Origin: Gremmenia infestans
Lineage: Eukaryota; Ascomycota; Leotiomycetes; Helotiales; Hamatocanthoscyphaceae
Assembly (NCBI GenBank): GCA_032629725.1
Contig: JAFEVB010000031.1
Location: 404,577-468,576 of the forward strand
Length of the DNA: 64,000 nucleotides
Direction: 5' to 3'
Part shown: positions 13,595-24,060 of the stretch, piece after piece
How positions within the stretch are numbered: the first letter of the stretch is position 1
How the letters are laid out: the number at the start of each line of letters is the position of its first letter
Made by a program: the position numbers and the translations under genes
The notes under the pieces: generated by a model
The model's database searches: none
What the model saw: only the letters and a program-made list of their open reading frames with translations
What the model was told of the DNA's origin: nothing

Positions 13595-14094
13595 TATAAT
13601 AAAAGCAGGGTTATTAAAAGGGTTAGGACTAAGCGAAGAACTACTAGCAAGAAAGTTAGGAATAGAAGCAGATAGAGCCTTCTACTTACGCCGCCTACTT
13701 TTCTCTTTCTTAACCTTCTTTTTCTTCTCTAGAGCGTTAAGCTTATTAAGGGTTTTAAGACCCTAATATAATATATTCTAGGCATAGCGTTTAAACTTGA
13801 ACTATTACTAATTAAGATATAATAGTTTTAAGAGCGTCTTCTGCCTCTCCTACTCTAGATAAAGCTTTTTACGCTCTAGCGTAGACTAGTCTGCAAGCAA
13901 TAGGCTATAGATATTATACTTTATTTTTAATTTTATATAAGTACTATATTTGCCTAAACTAGAGGATTTAGATATAATATACTCTAAGCTTTAGAATTTA
14001 TAATAAGTGCACTTTATATTAATAGAATAACTAGAAGAGATAATTCGGTTATAAAAAATAAAGTGCTCTTTATCTTTAATATTACAAATAGGTA
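13595..14094 (-). pseudogene. Antisense Cys/coiled-coil reading frame of Gypsy-1
   Basis: Read on the minus strand between pol and the 3' LTR. It has a run with S-I-N-I-K-C-T-Y-Y-K, then a Lys/Leu/Glu-rich part, then G-L-K-T-L-N-K-L-N and a basic tail rich in Ser/Pro/Asn. Stops are mostly TAG and TAA as expected from RIP. The same frame is present in Gypsy-3 (59090-59600), and a diverged one in Gypsy-2. The layout resembles, from memory, a Cys-rich plus coiled-coil family found near fungal retrotransposons. Function unknown. Confidence 0.55.
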
Positions 14095-14188
14095 GTATAA
14101 TAAGAAAGAAAAAAAGCTATACTATAAGAAAGATATTTCCCTATATTATACTTAAGCGTAGAGACTATACTAACTAAGAAAGGAATAG

Positions 14189-14621
14189 TATTATAAATAT
14201 AATATATAACTAAGAGACCTTAGGCTTAATATCTAGCTCTAGACATAGAAGAACCCTTAGTAGGAACAGGTTTTTCTTATATAAGCAAAAGACGTTTTTC
14301 TAGTATATTAGTTATATAATAAACTAAGAAGGACTATAGGGATCCTTACGGCCTATTAGGATCTATTAGGATCTAAAGGCATAAAGGTTCTATATAAGGC
14401 TAGGTTATTACCTATTAGATAGGAGCTTTATGCTTAACTTAAATAGTATTTCCTAATATACGCTTATTACTTTATACTTTATAATAAGCTATACTCCTAA
14501 GTATAGCAACCTGTAATCTATTAATAGATACTAATATTAACCTAATAATAACCTAGGTCTAGGGACCTAACTTGAGTTATAAGACTTACCCTAGCACTAC
14601 GTGAGCTAGGCGATCGTTACA
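14189..14621 (+). repeat. Gypsy-1 3' LTR, type A (433 bp)
   Basis: Same length as the 5' LTR. Its inner (left) end is heavily mutated (TATTATAAATAT), while its outer end keeps CACTACGTGAGC, which the 5' LTR shows as CACTATATAAGC. Differences from the 5' LTR are essentially all transitions. Confidence 0.9.
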
Positions 14622-16950
14622 TTTCCCTAGATAAATGGCCCGTTTTTAAATACTATAAATCTTCTGAATTAGTTCGGGGTTTCAAATATTCCCGAGTTCG
14701 TTGAAATCTTTTCCTAATCTTGCATCGGAGCGTAGGAAATGTCATGATGCCTGCACTGCTGATAGACACGTCTTCTGGGAGTATCAAATAATTGGAAATA
14801 GGTTTGAATTTAAATATAACTAAGTTAAATTAATATATCAAAGTCTTGATGATCATATTATTATATTCTATACCATAGCGCAATATGCAGTCCAGTCCAG
14901 AGTACCAGACTCCTGCTTCTCTAAGACGAGCTTCAGAAATGATATTAATATGAAAGCCTTTAATAATACAGATATTATACAACGTAAGATCTTCTGTATT
15001 GGGACCCGATACTCTATTCAATACGTTTTTGAAAATATGTTTTCCTCGACTAATAATTAGGATCGCCGAAGTGCCTATTTCAATAAAATCCGATACGTTT
15101 TTGTATAAAATGAAGGATCCTGCGTCGAGCAGGGATTTACTATTAACTAAATTGGCTGCATTATAGTTATCCAAAAGTGTAAAGTTTGAAAAAGAATGTG
15201 GCTGAACCAGAGTAGAAAAAATACCAATAATATCGTATTTTATTTCATTTCCAAGTTTCATCTCAAACAAGGAAGGATCTAGTAATACGCCATTGAAGGA
15301 TTGTTTTTCCTTAGTTATATCAGACGCTTGGTCGCTGATAGCTCCTGGAAATTTTGTTTTGGAACCACGTTCCTGGTTAAAGAGCAACGTTTTTGTTTCA
15401 GGTAGGAGGGTCCACCCCTTGGTTTCAATGATCCTTCGAAAGGTTTTAAAGCGTTTGTAGGCGTAACATTTTCTAATCTTCTATACATTCTCTTCGCTGA
15501 GGGTCGGTTTTCGTTCCATCTGCGCCACTTTGTAAACTCCTGTCAATACGAGCTGTAAACGTCGGCATTCTTGCGGTTTCTATTTGTGGGGACCTGTATT
15601 CTCGTCGAAATTGCATGGGCAGTCCACGTTTGATACTGCTCCGCCTAATATAGAATTCGTTGTTGGTTGATCTTCGCTATCCGAATTGAGAGATCCTAAA
15701 ATGGCAAAAATCCTGTGGCTGTATAGCATCGAGTTATTGACGCTTGTAAACGTTTGGAACCAGTTTCTGTATTATTTCAGATTCTTGGGTTTATCTTTAA
15801 TGTCTAGATAAGCGCTCCATAAAGTAAATTTGTTGAGCTCGAGTTACACCATAGTGGAGTATAATTTGACTAATAATATAATAAGGAAACTGCGAATTCC
15901 GAGGTTGTCTTCGATCTCTGGGATTTTGTAAAGCTCGGTTTCTATGAAGGCTGAGTTCCATTCGTTATACTAGGCAGTATGTTTGATGGATCCTCTATCC
16001 TGTACCTTGGCGAGCACGGTATTATATCTGTTGCGAATTCCGTTAATAATCTCTTGTTCTGAGGGTATAAGTATAGATTTGAGTTCCTTGGTGATTGTTT
16101 GAATATCGATCTTTTTGTCAAATAGGGCGCGCTTTGTAGCAACATCCCAATAAACAGGAGCAACTATAATTCTCATCCAATTGAAAAAGATTTGGTAGTG
16201 GTTTACTAAGGAGTTCCATTCGTACTACTTAATCATATAATTGTGGTTCTGGGAGCTCCAGATATCCTTGTACTCGGTGATAGTCCATTTGACCCCGTAG
16301 ATGTTGCTGAAATTATATAATGTTGGGCGTGTTCCTGCATCGGGAGCATTTTCAGGGAAAATATCCCAATCTACTTGAGCTCTGGCGAGTGCAGTATTCC
16401 ATTCATTGTATTGATCAGAAACAGTATCGTAGAGACCCTTTGGAGCTTTGGGCTCTCTGCTTGAGGGGTACCCTTTATGTGGCTTGTCAGGTATCACCCA
16501 GTCTTCGAGCCTTTTGAATTGAACGTTGAATATATAATTTATATACCAGCTTACCTAGGAGGATTTGTTAATAAATTTATTAATAATACTCATATTGCTT
16601 ATATCTTCAATCGGTTCGAAAAACATTGTCGGAGTAGTTGAGTATGTTAAGGAAGATCGGGGTTCGAAGTAAGAAAAAAGGAAGTTCTGATTTAGTAAGA
16701 ACAGAATATCTAGTGAACGATGTTTATATAGAGGAAGGGCAGAAACTGTGAGGTAAAAGAGCTTCTGAAATTGCAGGCCGGGCTTATAAATGTCGTGCAA
16801 AGTTACGTAGATAATCAGAGCTTAAAAATGGTTAATAAGATAATATATTATTCTGTCTGAAGTTCTAACTAAGTAGGAAGACGGAAGCGCCTTAAATATA
16901 GTAAGCGGAGCTCTAGCGCCGCTGTCAGGTGATCGTAAATCACGTTCTCT
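14622..16950 (-). pseudogene. Copia-B relic: gag and protease part, 5' end of element
   Basis: On the minus strand, gag-like sequence runs from about 16600 to 15390 in broken frames (open pieces 16497-16225 and 16163-15942). It includes a Cys/His region near 15600-15550 (C-P-C-N-F-D, then H-K, then P-Q-E-C) as in fungal copia gag. An open stretch at 15387-14830 has L-V-N-S-K-S-L-L-D-A-G-S-F, matching the copia protease/pre-integrase region. The asparagine in D-N-Y-N-A-A-N fits a mutated active site. A TATA-like box lies near 16720-16732 (minus strand). GC content is higher than in the neighbours, so RIP was lighter. The element continues at 8167-7435 beyond Gypsy-1; the LTR boundary near 16.9 kb is not defined. 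Confidence 0.65.
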
Positions 16951-18040
16951 AAAATAGCACTATATATATTTTATATCGGTATATTCATTTCGACGGTTTT
17001 TTTTAGAAAATTAAATTTTTTTTTATAATATATTATTTTTTTTATTTCTATTAGATTATAAATATATAAAGATATATTTTCGTTATTTATAAATCTAGCC
17101 GATTCGATCTAATCTTTATTTGGATTTGTTATTATAATCGACGTTAATATAATAATATATATATTATTATTATAATTATAATTAATATTATAACTTATAT
17201 ATTTATTTAATACTTTAATAATAATTTTATTAATTTTAAATAGAATATACTTTTTTAGTTTAGAAAGATTTTTAAAGGATTTTTTAATAATATCGTTATT
17301 AATAAAAATACAGATCTTCTAGGTTATAATATTATTAATTTCAGAAATTCTAATAATAGACGTTTCGGATATATCGGATCTCTAAAATTATTATTTTATC
17401 TTTCTTAAGATTTCCTATAATCTTTATTTCGGTATCTATTAAACAAATATTTATTATTATTATTATTATTATCCTAAGAAACTTTTATTTATAAATTTAT
17501 ATAAAAATATAATATTATTAGTATTACTAAGAGGTAATAGAAAGGGCATACCATCTAAGGGTAGGTTTGGTTAAAGTTATATTAATTAAGTTATATATAT
17601 ATATATAAATAATAAGGCGTAAAGCTTAAGGCTATAGCTATTATAGTTATATAATAGTCTTATATAATAAATATATTCTAATAAATATATTATTAATATT
17701 ATATTTTTATATATAAATTAATTTATTAGATCGTTTTCTATAATATATTTTATTTATTATAATCTAATATATCGAAATAATAAATAATTAAATTAAAGAA
17801 AGAAATTATTATAATATTAAAAATTATTTTCTTATTTTTTCTAATATTATTAATAAATTTTTCTTTAAAAAAATATACTTTTTTAAGAATATATTTATTA
17901 TAAATATATTTATTTATATTTTTTTTATTTATTAAGGATTATAATAATATTATTTTCGAGTTTATTAGGGTTCTAGATCCTATTAAATCGATTATAAATA
18001 TTATCGTATTATACAAATATATTATTAGCAAGTTATTTCC
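16951..18040. repeat. AT-rich RIP-degraded DNA
   Basis: TA-dominated sequence with short simple repeats, (TTA)n near 17450-17475 and (TA)n near 17594-17606. No domain or open frame recognised. It ends sharply near 18040, where GC rises. Confidence 0.55.
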
Positions 18041-19019
18041 AAAAAGTCGATTTGGGCGCGCGGAGATATTTTTCTCGTCCCAAGTACGGGCTGGGGAAAA
18101 ACGTTAGGGGACTATTAGTCTAACCTAAAAAAGTTAGCTTTATGGTTTTATAAATTCTTAAATATTCTATAGCTTGCTCCTAGGACCGCATATGCTCCTG
18201 GGACTATAAGGGTTCCTAGAATACTTGCTTCTAAGATAGCAGGGAATTATAGGAATAATAGTCCTATAAACTTTTATAATCTTGGGATTCTTATTAGTCC
18301 CTGGAGAAAAGATTCTAGGAGCGTATAGGCTCATGGGACCGCAGTGAACCATTACATAATCCTATAGTTACACAGGCTTGATTGGCAATCGTTCCCCTCC
18401 TATTGTTGGTTCCAACCGCCTACTGCTTCAAAACACAAGGTTCGTTTGACCCTGAGGGCGCAATTAGAGCTCCATCTTACTATTCTGTTGGTTGATGCCA
18501 CATTTAGCCGAGAGCATTGGCAAATCCCCACGCAGTATCGCCCCTAACAAAAAATGGAGGCTGGGAATGCGGCACCGTTCTCCTGAGCGTGTGCCGCAAG
18601 AGAAGTTTGTCGGCAGGGGTTGTTAGACTTTTGGTTAATTCCCCGCCAAAAGAAACCGGGCGGGGGGGCGGTTGGATCGAACTGCAGGAGTATGGACGAT
18701 AGGTAATAAGTGTCTTATGTTGGTTAGGATATTAAATAAGCACTCTCCTGTATCATACTACTAGGTTCAAGAAAGCTTTTGGAAATTCTCATATGTGATT
18801 TTGATATTAGGTCTGGAGATGGTTCTCTCAACTAAATCTTGTGGCAACAAAGACGTCCCTTCTACAGCGGATCAAATACAAAAAGTTTCGTAGGGTATCT
18901 AATTATTCAATTTTTCCTCCTTGCCCTCTCCCATGTAAGCTTCACAGGTTGTTTCTTCGATCACCTTGAGGGTTTATGGAGCTCCTAGGTCCAAAAGAAT
19001 GAATTGAACTACTATCTAA
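18041..19019. other. Mixed-composition DNA, no gene recognised
   Basis: An imperfect 24-bp direct repeat (TAGGACCGCATATGCTCC and TAGGAGCGTATAGGCTCA, near 18181 and 18316) lies in the first part. The rest has ordinary base composition with no frame longer than about 60 codons that looks real. It leads into the truncated gag at 19213. Confidence 0.35.
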
Positions 19020-19212
19020 TTGCTACCCCTTTCTCGCCTTTCCCGTGTCGTACTTGACCGCTGTCTCTTGGATATTCCCTGGGGATTCGCTGAGACCATA
19101 GATATCGGATTGCCTGCAACCTTCCGCTTTGGCCTTGATTGGACTATACTCTTCAGTGAATCCGCAGAAGTAACCCGGGTCGGGCCTTTAGCCGTGCTAG
19201 GTTCTGGCGGCT

Positions 19213-19905
19213 CTAGCCGTTTGCTTCTTCGTGGGGGTATGCTGGCAGTCTGGGGTAGTGGTTCAACAATATACCGCCAGCTTCTAATAACTTTTGCTCA
19301 AACGTTTGCAAGAACTCACGGAATGGAGTAACTCCCTGCTTTCTGGTGTTGATCCATACCAGGGCCCGTTGTGCAGTTTGCGGGTCGTGGAACGCTGCGT
19401 CTAGCTCTTCGAAGAAGGCTTTAACTTGTAAAGATATCCTTTTCCTTTCAGTAGCATCAAGCCACGGGAAGATTCTTGCTGCTGCTTTGCCTGTGAGACG
19501 CCCATATCCGTACCATACTTGCTCCGGCTCTCCTCCAATAGCTACTGCGTCGATTCTGAGCTTGGCCCGTAGTAATCCTTTGAAAGACAGGTATTCTATC
19601 CTGCTCTCGCCGTCGTATTTATTAGGGTGGGCTAATGAATGGCGTGCCTTACGATAAGGCTCCGGTTCGGGTACGATTACGTTTTGGGGAGGTAGTGGAG
19701 GTAGTGTTCGTCGTTGAGGAATAAAGGAGTTTGCTGTGATTTGTTGATATTCTTGAATAGCCCTAAGGGCTTCCATGATTTGAGCATTAAGCTCTTGCTG
19801 ATTCCTGTGCTGCTCTAGCACCCAGTCAGGACTGATATTCGTTGCTTGTCTATTATTCGTAGGCGTAGGTGCCTCGGTCGGATTCGACCCTGAAGGCATA
19901 TCCAT
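19213..19905 (-). pseudogene. Truncated gag of another Gypsy-type retrotransposon
   Basis: Open from ATG 19905 to a stop at 19213 (about 230 residues). An N-terminal Pro/Thr-rich segment precedes a Gln/Glu-rich helix, then a capsid-like domain with F-F-E-E-L-D-A-A-F-H-D, A-L-V-W-I-N-T-R-K-Q-G and F-R-E-F-L-Q-T-F-E, the usual order of a Ty3/gypsy gag. After L-L-E-A-G-G the expected C-terminal half, zinc knuckle and pol are missing and the frame ends in unrelated residues, suggesting a deletion or frameshift. The sequence is GC-balanced and shows no RIP. The longer reading that begins at 19971 would use a TTG codon and was not accepted. Confidence 0.6.
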
Positions 19906-19967
19906 TATTGTTCTTCCGATGCTAGGAGAGGGCGTAAAGGCTCCGTATCTCCTCCGATGACCAATTG

Positions 19968-20310
19968 ACAAATGCTGGTGCCTTGAAACCTGCCAGATGT
20001 CCTTTAGTAGGGGTCTCTTTTCAGACCAGTTACTCGTACGCGATCGATTGTCTGTCTAATCGATCGCTGACCTAATGTAGCAAATGCAGGTGCCTTGAAA
20101 CCTGCCAGTTGCTCTTTAGTAGAGAATCCGTATTCCTATTGGTGCGATATCGACTGTCTGTCTAGTCGGCTTGTTGCAATTGATTGTCTGTCTAGTCGAT
20201 TGCCGATCCAATGTAGCAAATGCAGGTGCCTTGAAACCTGCCAGTTGCTCTTTAGTAGAGAGTCCGTATTCCTATTGGTACGATACCGACTGTCTGTCTA
20301 GTCGGTTTAT
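19968..20310. repeat. Leader tandem repeat with four conserved-loop hairpins
   Basis: Three imperfect units begin at about 19970, 20081 and 20216, each starting CAAATGC(T/A)GGTGCCTTGAAA. They hold four stem-loops with the same loop, TGTCTGTCTA, but different stems: 20041-20070 (CGATCGAT/ATCGATCG), 20148-20166 (CGACT/AGTCG), 20178-20204 (CAATTGAT with AGTCGATTG, imperfect) and 20288-20306. They lie just upstream of the gag on its strand. A role in the retroelement RNA (for example packaging) is inference. Confidence 0.7.
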
Positions 20311-20637
20311 TAGGATGATTGAATTCAAAATGTGAGGGTCTACACCCAAATAGCTCAGGCAGTATAGGGTCTAATAAATTATAATTGAATTCGATAAGGA
20401 ACTAGTTATTTTGGGTTTTTTTTATATAAATAAACAAATACGGTTGCCTATAGCAACTGCAGCCGATTCGTAGCCGATTTATAACCGATACAAATATAAA
20501 ATAAATATAATATATTATAACCAAACTATAGCCTTTTTATGGGTCTAGCCCATCACAGCTGCATGCCTATTTATCCAAGAATCAAAACAAAAAATTATTT
20601 GCCAAAAATATAAAGTTTTAAAATCTAAGGAATTAAC
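20311..20637. other. Probable retroelement leader or LTR remnant left of Fot1-1
   Basis: Mixed AT-rich sequence with a repeated TTGAATTC (20322, 20384) and a triple GCCGATT-like repeat near 20460-20490. No gene. Its likely continuation is beyond Fot1-1, from 22503, because that element inserted at a TA here. Confidence 0.3.
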
Positions 20638-20639
20638 TA

Positions 20640-20703
20640 ACATGGTTTATCAGCAAGTCGATCATATCAGCAAGTCGATCACTTTTCCTTGGCATAGAAC
20701 TTC
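20640..20703 (+). repeat. Fot1-1 terminal inverted repeat, left
   Basis: It begins ACATGGTTTATC after TA and ends GGCATAGAACTTC. Its partner is 22437-22500, which in reverse complement begins ACGTGGTTTATT. Confidence 0.9.
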
Positions 20704-20745
20704 AAACTTGAATAAATCAACCACAACATATTAAATTAATCATAA

Positions 20746-22401
20746 CTACTCGGAATCTGATAAACCTAATACAACTATAGTATCTTGACAGGTACGCGCG
20801 TTATGACCAGTCTCCCCGCAAGTGCCACAGCGCCGTATCAACGGTTGCCCCTCCTTCTTCCTACCCCCCTCCATACGCAAGTCGCGTTGTGCCTGCTCTT
20901 CTGCGTCCTTTTGCGATAAAAGATCTTGCGCATCTTCTATTGTAAGTGCACCTCCTTCACGGACGCGAGCCTTTTTAGCCCTACGGCGTTTGCTAAGAGC
21001 TTCATTGGCTGCTCGAAGAGTGCGTACCTCAGCGGACAGAAGGGTCATCTCGTGGGCCATCCGCTCTGTACCCTTTGCTAATGCAGCAACTGACTCGAAA
21101 AGTGGAGTTGGCGAGCTTCCTTGGTGACGGGCAATCCGACTCCGTACAAGAGTTGTCTGTGAAAGAGCTTCTATTGGGTTGGACGGGGTCTGGGAGACCC
21201 AAGGGTGGGTGTTGGCAGTAGAGGGTCTAGAGGGAGTTGGAGTCCGTAATTTCACATCAAGCTTTGAAAGCACAGCTTCTGGGTTGAAAGGCACTTAGCC
21301 AGCTCCACGGAACCCAGCCTGAGCGTTCTGGGCTGTTATTGATTCCTTATATGCGGCTACAAAAGCCAGGAAGAACTCGACCTTCGTGATGTGGTTGATA
21401 TGGGCCTTAATAAACGTCTCAATTTGCCGACTATACGCCCGCTTCAATACACTAAAACACCCAACATCAAGTGGCTGGGTCAGATGGGACGAGTGGGGAG
21501 GCAGTCCAAGAGTTATGATGTTGTGTGCCTTGCAATACTCTTGGAATTCGGCCGATTCATGACTCTCATGCCCATCTAAGACCAGCATTCGATATGGACC
21601 CTTTGTTCGAGCATTAGTATGTTTGTCGAAGTGTTTCAACCATTCCAGACCTGTCTCATTATTCGTCCAGCCATTTCTTGTTGGTTTGACAACCCAGTCA
21701 GGTGGGAGGCCGCCGTCGGTATACCAGTTGGAGAGATGATTCTTGCCCTGAACCACCAAGAATGGAGGAATACTCCAGCCCTCCCCATTGATACAAACAA
21801 TTGCTGTAGCCCATTCCCGATTCCCTGGCTGAACTGCCTTGCCTCTGCCACGTCGATCTGCACGGGTCACAACCATTGTAGCACAGATTACACCCATCAT
21901 AAACCCAGTCTCGTCGAAGTTATAGAAGTCGCAGTCCAAAACCCCGTATTTTGCCCTCATGTTATCTACCAGTCGAAACCATGCGTCAATTAGCTCAGGA
22001 TCTTCGCATAGGGCCCTTTGGAAATCGTAAACACGATTAAAACGCGTCTTGAGGTCTGGTTGTCGTTGTACAAATCGATGAGCCCAGAGTTTGCCGACGC
22101 GTCTTCCCCCCCGCGATTCGAGGATAAAATTGGCCATATCTTCCACACCAGTTAGCCGGGGCGCAAATCCTCTGGAATCCATATCGAGTATATTTCGAAC
22201 AATAACTTCCTCTTCTAACTCAGTCAGCTTATGACAATTGGCTTTGGAATCAGGGCGGTAAGTTCGGCCAGTTATTCTGTCGGAGAGTGTGGTGCATGGT
22301 ACTTTGTAAATCTTTGCAGCAGAGCGTTTACTTAGTTTTTTGGACGATCGAATTGCCTCGATAGCTAGAGTGATTCGTGCTTCTTGGGTTTGAATTTCCA
22401 T
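20746..22401 (-). pseudogene. Fot1/pogo-family transposase with one internal stop
   Basis: From ATG 22401 the frame runs 368 codons to a TAA (21295-21297), then continues in the same frame for about 182 codons to 20746, giving about 551 codons, close to Fot1-family length. Domains in order: psq-type HTH (residues 1-50), CENP-B-type HTH (60-125), DDE_1 catalytic core with D163 (FDETGF), D276 (LVLDGHESH) and D312 (TQPLDVG), that is DD35D. The C-terminal part has a basic helix and a CCHC knuckle (CGTCGETGHNARTC). The single stop falls after the core, so a truncated protein with all three catalytic Asp could still be made. No RIP pattern. Confidence 0.9.
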
Positions 22402-22436
22402 AATAAATGATTAAAAAAACGCGTGTTAAAGATTTA

Positions 22437-22500
22437 GAAGTTCTATGCCAAGGAAAAGTGATCGACTTGCTAATATGATCGACTCGCTAATAAACCACGT
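22437..22500 (-). repeat. Fot1-1 terminal inverted repeat, right
   Basis: Reverse complement of the left TIR, with the same internal tandem GCAAGTCGATCA units. It is followed by TA at 22501-22502. Confidence 0.9.
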
Positions 22501-22502
22501 TA

Positions 22503-22930
22503 TAAAATACTTGAATATTATTTTAATAATTAGTCGAGATAGTTTGTTTTTATATAATGGATTTAAGATTTTTGTTATTGGTTTTTTTATTTTTTTATTA
22601 TATATTAATTATATTTTGTTAAATTTCAATATTCGACCGATTCCTAATTCTTGTACGTATATCGTAATGCATAGCTTTAGAAAACGATTAGTGTTATTGC
22701 CGCGAGGCTGCCGCATACCTACGTGTGCTAGTTTCCATTTACTTATTATTTATTTCTAGATTTTTATTCAATCTGTATTTCTGTTAACGTGCCGACTCAA
22801 TAACCTTCCGGAGCCCTTTCTCGTGCGATTCTCAAAACTAGTCGAATAATACATTTATTATATTATAATAATCGTATTCGGTGGGACGGTTAGCGGGGCC
22901 TAGGTTCCGGGGGGTCGCCCCGTTCTGGTT
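22503..22930. other. AT-rich to GC-rich transition, no gene recognised
   Basis: AT-rich up to about 22870, then a G-rich patch (22880-22940) with a GGGG-TCG-CCCC hairpin near 22914. The AT-rich part probably continues the repeat interrupted by Fot1-1. Nothing coding was seen. Confidence 0.3.
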
Positions 22931-24060
22931 GGGCGGGGCTGTATGCGGGAAGGCGTGCGCCTATCCAAGTTTAGCGCTGCCCGTTTGGGCAAGGCGCTCT
23001 CGCTTCGGTCGAGGCGCTGCTTTTCGCCGTCGTCTATAAGATCCCCTCCTCCCTTCTCATCTCTCTCTCTCACCTGCTACCTTCACTCCCAACGAGATCC
23101 TGCCTCTTCCCGCCTCCCCGCCTCGCCGTAGGCGCCGCCAAGTCTGCCTCGCCTTTGGTCTTGGCCGTACTTCTTTGTGCCTGCCTCCCAACCTATTACA
23201 CCAACACTCTACTCGCGCTCGCAGCGAAGGCACAATGGCCCTGTCCTATCTCTACCAGCCGCGACTGACGGTACGACATCGCGTGCGCGAGTCACTGTTG
23301 CGAACCTCTCTTCAGGCTACGATCCTTCGAACCTTCTGAATCTGAACGCCTCTCCCTACAGGACCTCTCGACCTCTGCCCTCGATCTCTCCGCTGCTTTC
23401 TTCTCGATGCTCGATCCACAGTCTTCCTCATTGCCTCTCCTCCAACGGGCTTCTCGTGGGTGTGTAGGCCCGGATGCTTGAGGTCCCGGCTGCAGCATCA
23501 CTACAAGAGCAGCGGCGCAGCCCTGCGTCTTTGGAGTCACCTGCGCAACCTTGCACAAGCTCTTGCCAGATCTAGCTGATCTCCTCAGTGGCATGCCCAA
23601 TGGCAAAAAGGCCTCGTGGTCTCGAGACCGGATAGCGGAGATTCCGACTGTAGCGCGTTTGTCGGGTAAAGGAGCTGAACCTTCTCGAGTTCTGATCCTG
23701 CGACATCACCGGTCAGGGGGTATACCTCCTTCTACTATGCGCCGTTAATCCCTTGTATCGAGACCCACCTAGAATCTCCTTTCGTCGGCCTCGCTGCAGC
23801 TGAAAACCTTGACAGCACAGTCTGTTTGGAGCTCAAACCCTCGATCTGCTACTCTGGACTCGATCCTCTTGATTACCGTGACGCGGATCCCTCTGGATTA
23901 CACCGCATGATTGAGATAGGAGCATAAGCTTGGTTTCAGGTCTTAGCTCTCTCCTTGCTGTTGTGCCATCACGATTCTCACGGCAAATACGCCTCGGGCG
24001 ACTGCGACAGTAAAGGCATCCGCTTGGCATCCCTTTTATGCGGTATGATCTAGCCAATCA
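22931..24060 (+). other. GC-rich island with promoter-like signals; possible small or broken gene
   Basis: A TATA-like CTATAAG at 23034 is followed by a long pyrimidine tract (23040-23075) as in many fungal promoters, then CACAATGGCC at 23231. From that ATG the frame stops after about 35 codons unless an intron (GTACGA... to CTACAG, about 23270-23362) is removed, after which a Ser/Leu-rich stretch of about 36 codons follows. No similarity recognised. Could be a short real gene, a decayed gene or transposon leader; I cannot decide. Confidence 0.25.

Larger units (their letters stand above)
8168..14621 (+). mobile_element. Gypsy-1: complete Ty3/gypsy chromovirus-like LTR retrotransposon, RIP-inactivated (6454 bp)
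   Basis: Two 433-bp LTRs (8168-8600, 14189-14621) bound gag (about 8640-9500, with a mutated CCHC knuckle at 9445-9480), protease, reverse transcriptase (about 10860-11560), RNase H, integrase and a degraded chromodomain-like end (13380-13490), in Ty3/gypsy order. Many TAG/TAA stops replace Trp and Gln codons. The RT active site Y-x-D-D reads YLNN (11237-11248). Flanks are TTTTC (8163-8167) and TTTCC (14622-14626), a 5-bp target duplication with one C/T difference. The insertion lies inside Copia-B. Internal sequence is near-identical to Gypsy-2 except in the 3' region. Confidence 0.92.
20640..22500 (-). mobile_element. Fot1-1: Fot1/pogo-type transposon, nearly intact (1861 bp)
   Basis: Terminal inverted repeats of about 64 bp (20640-20703, 22437-22500) enclose one transposase gene. 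Target TA is duplicated (20638-20639, 22501-22502). The TIR contains two tandem copies of a 17-bp unit, ATCAGCAAGTCGATCA(T/C). The two TIRs differ at only a few positions, all transitions. The element is GC-balanced, so it looks recent or escaped RIP. Confidence 0.93.

Noticed and set aside
18181..18340. Terminal inverted repeats of a small DNA element
   Set aside because: The similar segments are in direct, not inverted, orientation and only about 20 of 24 bases match, so no element was called.
22445..22759. 104-residue plus-strand frame
   Set aside because: It begins in the right TIR of Fot1-1 and runs into AT-rich DNA, giving a random Ile/Phe-rich product.
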